From CAWACC01 sp964390695 (GTDB taxonomy: Bacteria > Chlamydiota > Chlamydiia > Chlamydiales > Parachlamydiaceae), in assembly GCA_964390695.1 (NCBI GenBank), contig CAYMKI010000104.1, positions 1 to 11,802 on the forward strand: a stretch of 11,802 nt of DNA. Direction: 5' to 3'. The notes under the pieces are model-generated. The model was not told the DNA's origin. It was given only the letters and a program-made list of their open reading frames with translations, and made no database searches. The position numbers and the translations under genes were made by a program. Of this stretch, positions 6,587-11,802 are shown one piece after another (the first letter of the stretch is position 1; each line of letters opens with the position of its first letter).

Positions 6587-8543
6587 ATAAAGAACCTTTA
6601 GCTATGTATATTTTTCGTTGGCTGCTTGGAGCGGGCATCTTAGCCTTAATGGGCATGCTTTATTGGTCTTCTCTATTAGTGGAAGACAATACTTTAAGTA
6701 TTCAGGCCAATCTGGAGCAACTCAAACAAGAAACTTCACATTTGAGAATCGCCATCGGACAGCTTGAACAGGAAATTTCCGCAGGAAAGATTTACTCTAA
6801 CCCGTTGCCATCTGCTGATCGCCCTCTCTCTAATACCTCGTCCAAACCGCGTCCTCACATCAAGCCGGAACTGCCCAATCTGCTGCATGAGGATGACTTT
6901 TACGCTCACACTTTGCCAAAGCTACTGGGCCCCTCTTTTAAACCACATGGCACATTTCGCAATTCCGTCTTTGCAGGCAAACCGGAAAATCTGCACCCTT
7001 TTTCCAATTGGGNNNNNNNNNNNNNNNNNNNNNNNNNNNNNNNNNNNNNNNNNNNNNNNNNNNNNNNNNNNNNNNNNNNNNNNNNNNNNNNNNNNNNNNN
7101 NNNNNNNNNNNNTGGTTCGATGCATTGATGAATCCCTACAACCAGGAACTAGGAGCCATTGCCCTCAAAAATTATCTTGGAGAAATCGAAGAGGTGGAGG
7201 TTGTCGATGATCTGACACTCATCGTGCGATGGAAAACCCACCCGGTGACTTTGGATGGAGAAACGCAGCAGCTGATGCTGTACTCGGCGAAATCTTGGAC
7301 CGGAGCCTTAAAACCCCTTGCGAGCTTTGTATATAAATATTTCCCTGATGGAAAAAAAATCTTAGAAGATGATAGCGATCCCAATGCCTATCGAACGAGT
7401 TCTGTATGGGCCCAGAACTTCGCACAACATTGGGCAAAGAATATTATTCCCAGTTGCGGGCCTTGGATCTTTGAAGGCATGACCGATCAACAGATATCCT
7501 TCAAAAGGAACCCTGACTATTACTTTCCTTTGGGCGTTTTGGCTGAAGGTTTAGTTGTAGAATTCAAGGATAGTCCCGACAGTGTCTGGCAAGATTTTAA
7601 GGCCAACAAATGCGACTCTTACAACATTCAGCCAAACCAATTACTTGAGTTGGACCAATTTAAAAAATCAGATCTATACCAATCACAAGAGAAGCAAGGC
7701 TTTGCCATCAAAGAACTCGCCTATTTAGCCAGGCAGTATGGATATATAGGCTGGAACGAAACCAAGCCTTATTTTGGCAGTAAAAAAGTACGGCAGGCTT
7801 TGACAATGGCTATAGACCGCAAGCGCATTAAGCGCGAATTTTTAAATGGCTGGGCAGAAGAGATCACCGGCACTTTCTTTAAGAATTCCCCTTCATATGA
7901 TGCTTCCATAGAGCCGTTGCCGTTTGATCCAGAGCAATCACGCCGATACCTGGAAGAAGAAGGCTGGTATGACAGCGATGGTGATGGCATTATCGATAAA
8001 GAGATACAAGATAAGCGCATCCCCTTTAGGTTTTCTCTGACTTACTACGTAAAAGCTCCGGTCACAAAATCCATTTGCGAGTATATTTCCAGCGCTCTCA
8101 GAGATGTGGGCATTGATTGCCAGCTAAACGGCGTAGATGTGGCAGATCTGAGCATGGCTGTCGATGATAAAAACTTTGACGCCATTGCTATGGCCTGGAG
8201 TTTGGGAACGCCGCCAGAAGATCCTAAGCAGTTATGGCACTCATCGGGAGCCAAAGAAAAAGGCTCTTCAAACATCATCGGCTTTGCCAATAAGGACGTT
8301 GATGCCATCATAGAAAAGCTACAGTATGAATACGACCCTAAAAAACGCATCGAACTCTATCATCAATTTGATCGGATCCTGTACGACGAGCAGCCCTACA
8401 CTTTTTTATATTCGCCTAAAGTATTGATGCTTTCTAGGGAATATCTACAAAATGTATTTTTACCGGCAGACCGTCAAGATTTGATCCCAGGGGCAAATGT
8501 GGCAGAACCTGACGACAGTATTTTTTGGCTAAAAAGGCCTTAA
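6583..8543 (+). CDS. Membrane-anchored oligopeptide ABC transporter substrate-binding protein, interrupted by an assembly gap
   Basis: One gene is split by the N run at 7013-7112. The pre-gap part (143 residues from the ATG at 6583) and the post-gap part (476 residues from TGG at 7113) are in different frames only because 100 N is a placeholder length. Residues 1-143 hold a membrane segment (about 12-33), a coiled coil (about 40-68), a Pro-rich linker, and the typical opening of family 5 solute-binding proteins, LPKLLGPSF followed by ENLHPFSNW. The post-gap part continues with WFDALMNP, VVDDLTLIVRW, CGPWIFEG, KVRQALTMAIDRK and a DSDGDGIIDKE loop, ending near SPKVLMLSREY. Compared with the family, about 70-85 residues are missing, giving a full protein near 690-705 residues. 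Such proteins bind peptides outside the inner membrane for import. No lipobox cysteine is present, so it is held by the N-terminal helix. No permease or ATPase gene is in the window. Confidence 0.85.
7013..7112. other. Scaffold gap of 100 N
   Basis: Exactly 100 N, the conventional placeholder for a gap of unknown length. It lies inside the peptide-binding gene. From the family's usual spacing between the HPFSNW and WFDALMNP landmarks, roughly 210-255 real bases are probably missing. Confidence 0.97.
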
Positions 8544-10169
8544 TAGTTTTCTCAAAGACTTCACTTCACTACCTGTAATAGAAGCAGTTTTTTTGGGAAA
8601 ACTTAAAAGAAGGGGAACCCTGCCGTATTTATCTACGGCATTCACGTTTGCTCCGAGGGTTATCAATTTTTCAACCACGAACATCATGCTTTCATCGCCG
8701 ACGATTTCATATGTGAATAACGTGACCTTTCGGTAGGATGGATACTCAGTGACTTTGCCATCGGTAATATACGATTCCATGCAGGGTTCATACTTAAAAT
8801 GCGTCAGTACTCTCACATGCGCTTTTTTGACTGCCAAATGAAGCGGTGTCATGCCCTCTGCATTAGGAGCATTCACGTCCGCGCCGGCATCTAAGAGAAG
8901 GTAGATGCTATCCATATTGTTATTGCTTATCGCATAATGAAGAGGTGTCATGAAGTTGTCTTTAGAAAGACATATGTTATAGAATGCACCGGCTTTTAAA
9001 AGCATATCGCATATCGTCGCGGTATGAAGAGCATAAAATAATGGGGTTTTCCCTCCTTTATCGCGAGCATTTACATCCACCTTGCGTTGGATAAGAAATT
9101 TGACCATGTCCAGGTGCCCTTTCTTGCTAGCTAAATGCAGTGGAGTTAATCCCTGCTTATTGCGCACATTGAGCTTCCCCCCTCGCTTTACGAGACGCGT
9201 CATATTCTCGACATTACCCGAACTCGCCACCAGATGAGCGGCCGTCATTCCAAAATCATCGGGTTGGTTAACATCGAAATACTTTATAGCCAGTATCTTT
9301 TTAAATACCGTATCGTTTTTGTACTCAATAGCACGCAAGAAAGTGCTATGACCATTCTCAAACTTTCCAACCAGATCAGCCCCCAAAGCTAAAAAATGTT
9401 TCCAGTCTTGGTTCCAGCTGTAAATGGCTAAAGAATTGTAAAAAGCCTTGTTTAACAATTTTTGGTTGTTGCGCAGTTTCTTTAAAGTCAGGCTCATGTC
9501 AATTTTTCCGGCAGCTGTTGTTTTTATAGCCTGAGGAGGCAAAAATTCCGAGCCAATCAACCTATCTAAGGTATAGCCTAGTCGTGTGATTTTATTTCTA
9601 CCTTCGAGTGGTTTGTCATATTGTATGTTAAACACTTTAGCATATACTTCCCAAACCCACAGAGCTTGCTGAAAAGCGACGCGATTGACTTGTTCGAAAT
9701 GACATAAGTCTTTAAATGATAGATACTTGAAAATGTATTTAAAGATATCGGAATGAATATTAAGAGCCGGACAGAAGCTTAATCGATTACATAATTGATC
9801 GCAAACCAGAGCCACTTCGCTGTCTGCTTTAAAGGCAAAGCAGCCTCTATGAGAAAAATAATTATCTCGAATAAATTCGGCTATGTGTATTACATTTAAT
9901 CTTAGATGTTCCACATCCTCACCGGGACCGATGTCGCTGTATAAATTTTTAAGGTAGGTGAGAGTTTTAAGCGCAGAGTTTTTTTTAAAGGGTTTTCGCG
10001 AGGATAGGATAATACATACCCTTCCTTCACCATCGACTTGAAAGGTAAAATATTGTCGATTTACGGATTTTAGGTATTCTGACCAATTTATGAGATTCTT
10101 GTTTAAGTCAATGTAATCATCAAATAAGTTACCTTCAACATAATTATGTAAATTATTGTATGGTAGCAT
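8529..10169 (-). CDS. F-box and ankyrin-repeat protein, candidate secreted effector
   Basis: This 546-residue protein has no signal peptide or membrane helix. Residues about 138-178 (DIFKYIFKYLSFKDLCHFEQ, then a Trp-containing tail) match an F-box, the eukaryotic domain that binds Skp1 and recruits targets to SCF ubiquitin ligases. Ankyrin repeats follow: divergent at 270-302, then 304-336, 338-370, 371-402, 404-436 and 437-458, an insertion of about 27 residues, and more repeats from about 486 to 520. Several carry the TPLHLA and ADVNA consensus. This layout, F-box then target-binding repeats, mirrors eukaryotic F-box adaptors and occurs in effectors of intracellular bacteria. The first 130 residues are unrecognised and could hold a type III secretion signal. 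No Shine-Dalgarno is visible before the ATG at 10169. It lies 47 nt after ispH and overlaps the convergent peptide-binding gene by 15 nt. The domain calls are good; effector function is inferred. Confidence 0.85.
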   Translation of the reverse strand: MLPYNNLHNYVEGNLFDDYIDLNKNLINWSEYLKSVNRQYFTFQVDGEGRVCIILSSRKPFKKNSALKTLTYLKNLYSDIGPGEDVEHLRLNVIHIAEFIRDNYFSHRGCFAFKADSEVALVCDQLCNRLSFCPALNIHSDIFKYIFKYLSFKDLCHFEQVNRVAFQQALWVWEVYAKVFNIQYDKPLEGRNKITRLGYTLDRLIGSEFLPPQAIKTTAAGKIDMSLTLKKLRNNQKLLNKAFYNSLAIYSWNQDWKHFLALGADLVGKFENGHSTFLRAIEYKNDTVFKKILAIKYFDVNQPDDFGMTAAHLVASSGNVENMTRLVKRGGKLNVRNKQGLTPLHLASKKGHLDMVKFLIQRKVDVNARDKGGKTPLFYALHTATICDMLLKAGAFYNICLSKDNFMTPLHYAISNNNMDSIYLLLDAGADVNAPNAEGMTPLHLAVKKAHVRVLTHFKYEPCMESYITDGKVTEYPSYRKVTLFTYEIVGDESMMFVVEKLITLGANVNAVDKYGRVPLLLSFPKKTASITGSEVKSLRKLLRPF

Positions 10170-10216
10170 AATTTGTTAAATGACATACTTACGCAATTTA
10201 GTCAAGTTGTTTACGT

Positions 10217-11155
10217 TTACCTTCCATTTAATGCTGAGACGATAGGCTTAGGCAGTTGAAAGACAACATCTTCTTGCGTATACACAATATCTTCAACTTC
10301 AGTTACACCAAGCGCAATGAGTTTCTGGATGCAGAGTTGCACAATACTTTCAGGAGTAGAGGCCCCCGCGGTCAATCCGATGGTTTTAACGCCTTTCAGC
10401 CATTCTGTCTGAATTTCTTTCTCGTTGTTAATTAAATAAGATGGCACACCTCGTGTGGAGGCGACTTCGCGCAAGCGATTTGAATTCGAGCTTTGAGGAT
10501 CTCCCACCACAAGCACCAAATCTGTCTGGTCCGTAATTTCACGTAAAGCCATTTGGCGGTTTGTGGTAGCGTAGCATATGGAAGAGCTGGGCAAAGTCTC
10601 GATATGCGGATACTTTGAAATAAGTGCTTCGGTGATTTCTCTGACATCATCCAGACTAAGGGTTGTTTGGGTGATATAGAATAATTTATCCTCCGGGGAA
10701 AAGGCTAGCTTGTCCACATCGGCAACAGATTCCACAATAGTCGTCACATCCGGAGCCTCGCCGGCTGTGCCGATGATTTCAACATGATTCCGGTGGCCGA
10801 TTAGAACGATTTTATAGCCTCGGGCCGCAAAACGCACGACTGCCGAATGCACCCTAGTGACCAATCCACAGGTGGCATCAATTTCGATTAAACGGCGCTC
10901 TTTGGCTTGTTCTCTCACCGCCGGGGAAACACCATGTGCTGAGTAGATCAACCTGGCGCCTACAGGGACTTGGTTGATATCCTCGATAAACACCGCTCCC
11001 TTTTCGCGCAGATTTTCCACTACATAGCGATTATGCACAATTTCGTGTTTTACATAGATAGGAGCGCCCCATAATTCCAAGGCCTTTTCTACAGTTTCAA
11101 TAGCTCTTTCCACTCCAGCGCAAAAGCCGCGAGGGCGGGATAATAAAAGCTTCAT
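10217..11155 (-). CDS. ispH: 4-hydroxy-3-methylbut-2-enyl diphosphate reductase
   Basis: IspH catalyses the last step of the MEP isoprenoid pathway, reducing HMBPP to IPP and DMAPP with a [4Fe-4S] cluster in the cytosol. The protein is 312 residues, the usual length. The cluster ligands are Cys12 (RGFCAGVERAI), Cys96 (DATCGLVTRVH) and Cys194 (SSICYATTNRQ). Substrate-binding residues are all present: His41 in HEIVHNRYVV, His74 in YSAHGV, His124 and Glu126 in RNHVEIIGT, Thr164 in TQTTLS, the SSNSNR block at 222-227, and Ser266 in TAGASTPE. DATCGLV in place of the common DATCPLV, and DVVFQLPK near the C-terminus, are features I recall from chlamydial IspH. AAGGAA lies 5 nt before the ATG on the minus strand. 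A TAGAAT at 11216-11211 could be a -10 box, but no good -35 box accompanies it. The F-box/ankyrin gene follows 47 nt downstream and may share its transcript. Confidence 0.97.
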   Translation of the reverse strand: MKLLLSRPRGFCAGVERAIETVEKALELWGAPIYVKHEIVHNRYVVENLREKGAVFIEDINQVPVGARLIYSAHGVSPAVREQAKERRLIEIDATCGLVTRVHSAVVRFAARGYKIVLIGHRNHVEIIGTAGEAPDVTTIVESVADVDKLAFSPEDKLFYITQTTLSLDDVREITEALISKYPHIETLPSSSICYATTNRQMALREITDQTDLVLVVGDPQSSNSNRLREVASTRGVPSYLINNEKEIQTEWLKGVKTIGLTAGASTPESIVQLCIQKLIALGVTEVEDIVYTQEDVVFQLPKPIVSALNGR

Positions 11156-11610
11156 GCTTTTTCCTTACCAAATTTTGAGGTTGTTTCGGTTTACATTTTG
11201 ATTAGCCATTATTCTACCATTTCCGCTAAATTATTCCTAAAGAAATTAAAACCTAGCTTGCGCTCCTAAATCGCGCTTGAACTAAGCCGAATTTGGCAAT
11301 TGAAAGGATAAGTTCCGCAGGCCAAGTCGTGACTTAGCCTAGGCGTTTAGCATTCCAATTGACAAATGCAGGCCTGTTCAGGCGTGATATATTTGTGCTA
11401 AAGTGTCTTCTTTTGGTAGTAGGCTCGATAAGATTCAGGCTTGAAAAGCCCTAATGTTACAGCCCAGGTCATAAGAGAACATTATCTATTATGTCCATCA
11501 ACGCCGGTTGAGAAATAAACACCAGAGCGCTCATAAAATAGCTCCTTTCTTGAACGCTGTTTTTTTCTAATTGCTTCAAGTTCAATACAGGGGGCACGGA
11601 GGCGCGCAGT
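11156..11610. other. Intergenic region without a supported gene, with three short palindromes
   Basis: I find no credible gene here on either strand and no tRNA-like cloverleaf. Three small inverted repeats cluster within 130 nt: AAGTCGTGACTT at 11324-11335 (flanked by GGC and GCC), GCCTGTTCAGGC at 11372-11383, and GGCTTGAAAAGCC at 11438-11450. None is followed by a T run on either strand, so they are not terminators. They may be operator-like sites, or remnants of a decayed gene or element. The first 70 nt are the leader of ispH. Confidence 0.55.
11578..11601 (-). repeat. Degenerate CTCCGT-type dispersed repeat, copy 2
   Basis: On the minus strand this stretch reads CTCCGTGCCCCC followed by TGTATTGAACTT. 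It matches 2899-2922 on the plus strand at 18 of 24 positions, including both the CTCCGT head and the TTGAA tail. It sits immediately outside the insertion-sequence end. Confidence 0.4.
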
Positions 11611-11627
11611 TAACAAATGAAGGTCCA

Positions 11628-11672
11628 ATTCACACACATAGGTAACAAATTGATTCACTAACATAGGTAACA
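11628..11672 (+). repeat. Two 20-nt direct repeats, probable transposase-binding sites
   Basis: Copy 1 is ATTCACACACATAGGTAACA (11628-11647) and copy 2 is ATTCACTAACATAGGTAACA (11653-11672). They match at 18 of 20 bases and are offset by 25 nt. Repeated ACATAGGTAACA-like motifs just upstream of the transposase are, as I recall, common at the ends of IS481-type and IS21-type elements. Confidence 0.75.
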
Positions 11673-11694
11673 CTTCTAAATATTCTGGTATAAT
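11667..11694 (+). promoter_or_regulatory. Extended -10 promoter of the insertion-sequence transposase
   Basis: TATAAT at 11689-11694 is a perfect -10 box, preceded by TG one base away (TGGTATAAT), the extended -10 arrangement. GTAACA at 11667-11672, 16 nt upstream, matches the -35 consensus at 4 of 6 positions and overlaps the second direct repeat, so transposase binding there would cover its own promoter. An AAGGAA (11715-11720) and an ATG (11726) follow at the expected distance. Confidence 0.65.
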
Positions 11695-11725
11695 AAATAC
11701 TTTATTAACAACTTAAGGAATAGTT

Positions 11726-11802
11726 ATGCCGTGGGAGAATACAAAATAGGAAAACCTAAGACTAAAACTTGTACAAGCTTTCTAACGAAAAAAATCTTCA
11801 AT
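11726..11802 (+). pseudogene. Decayed 5' end of an IS481-like transposase gene
   Basis: AAGGAA lies 5 nt before the ATG. The frame reads MPWENTK, stop (TAG 11747-11749), ENLRLKLVQAF, stop (TAA 11783-11785), RKKSS, then the window ends. IS481-family transposases typically begin MPW and continue to an R..LV helix of the first HTH at about this distance, so the peptide across the two stops still looks like the family N-terminus. This suggests point-mutation decay rather than a chance frame. Only 25 codons are visible, so the family call is tentative and sequencing error cannot be excluded. Confidence 0.5.

Larger units (their letters stand above)
11611..11802 (+). mobile_element. Left end of an IS481-like insertion sequence, running off the window
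   Basis: Two 20-nt direct repeats, a promoter, a ribosome binding site and a transposase-like start follow one another in about 100 nt, the compact layout of an insertion-sequence left end. The outer boundary is not certain. A third, weaker relative of the repeat (AGTTAACAAATG, 11608-11619) lies just outside the two good copies, so the edge is placed near it. The right end and any target duplication are beyond the window. Confidence 0.55.

Noticed and set aside
6922..7210. Separate genes ending at 7128 and starting at 7008 within the N run
   Set aside because: Both boundaries are artefacts of the placeholder gap inside a single peptide-binding gene.
11359..11390. TTGACA (11359-11364) with TGATAT (11385-11390) as a + strand promoter
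   Set aside because: The spacing is 20 nt and no gene follows on the + strand before the insertion-sequence end.
11482..11673. A 63-residue minus-strand open frame
   Set aside because: It starts inside the direct repeats and runs through the CTCCGT repeat, with no ribosome binding site and no recognisable domain.
1..11802. CRISPR array, tRNA or rRNA genes
   Set aside because: No regularly spaced repeat-spacer pattern, cloverleaf or rRNA-like sequence was seen.

Overview
The window most likely comes from a member of the Chlamydiota, and from an environmental (amoeba- or arthropod-associated) lineage rather than Chlamydia itself. The best evidence is the IspH protein, whose variant signatures (DATCGLV instead of the usual DATCPLV, SSSICYATTNRQ, DVVFQLPK) match what I recall of chlamydial IspH. 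An F-box plus ankyrin-repeat protein is also typical of intracellular bacteria that manipulate eukaryotic hosts. A 100-base run of N at 7013-7112 shows this is a draft scaffold, and the gap splits one gene.

Layout. On the + strand, 122-1807 encodes a thiamine-diphosphate-dependent 2-keto acid decarboxylase, followed 15 nt later by an AT-rich gene of unknown function (1823-2689). A 354-nt intergenic region follows, with two terminator-like hairpins and a CTCCGT-type degenerate repeat. A second + strand run (3044-8543) holds five tightly spaced or overlapping genes: a BtaA-like (DUF3419) SAM-dependent lipid transferase; a polytopic CTP-dependent polyprenol/diacylglycerol kinase-like protein with an extra C-terminal membrane half; a small single-pass membrane protein; a SafE/DsbD_2-type membrane protein with an HCMGMCGP motif; and a membrane-anchored oligopeptide-binding protein interrupted by the N gap. 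On the - strand, ispH (11155-10217) is followed 47 nt later by the F-box/ankyrin gene (10169-8529), which converges on and overlaps the peptide-binding gene by 15 nt.

The right edge (about 11611-11802) carries what looks like the left end of an IS481-type insertion sequence: two 20-nt direct repeats, an extended -10 promoter, a ribosome binding site, and a transposase start that is broken by in-frame stops within 20 codons. Between ispH and that element lie about 450 nt with no gene I can support.

How the genes may work together: the BtaA-like and lipid-kinase genes overlap by 4 nt and form the most interesting unit, a candidate membrane-lipid head-group pathway acting on diacylglycerol. The SafE, small membrane and peptide-binding genes look like a second envelope-associated group in the same transcription unit. 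The F-box/ankyrin protein is a candidate secreted effector. No oppB/C/D/F permease or ATPase genes, no btaB-like methyltransferase and no secretion machinery lie inside the window.
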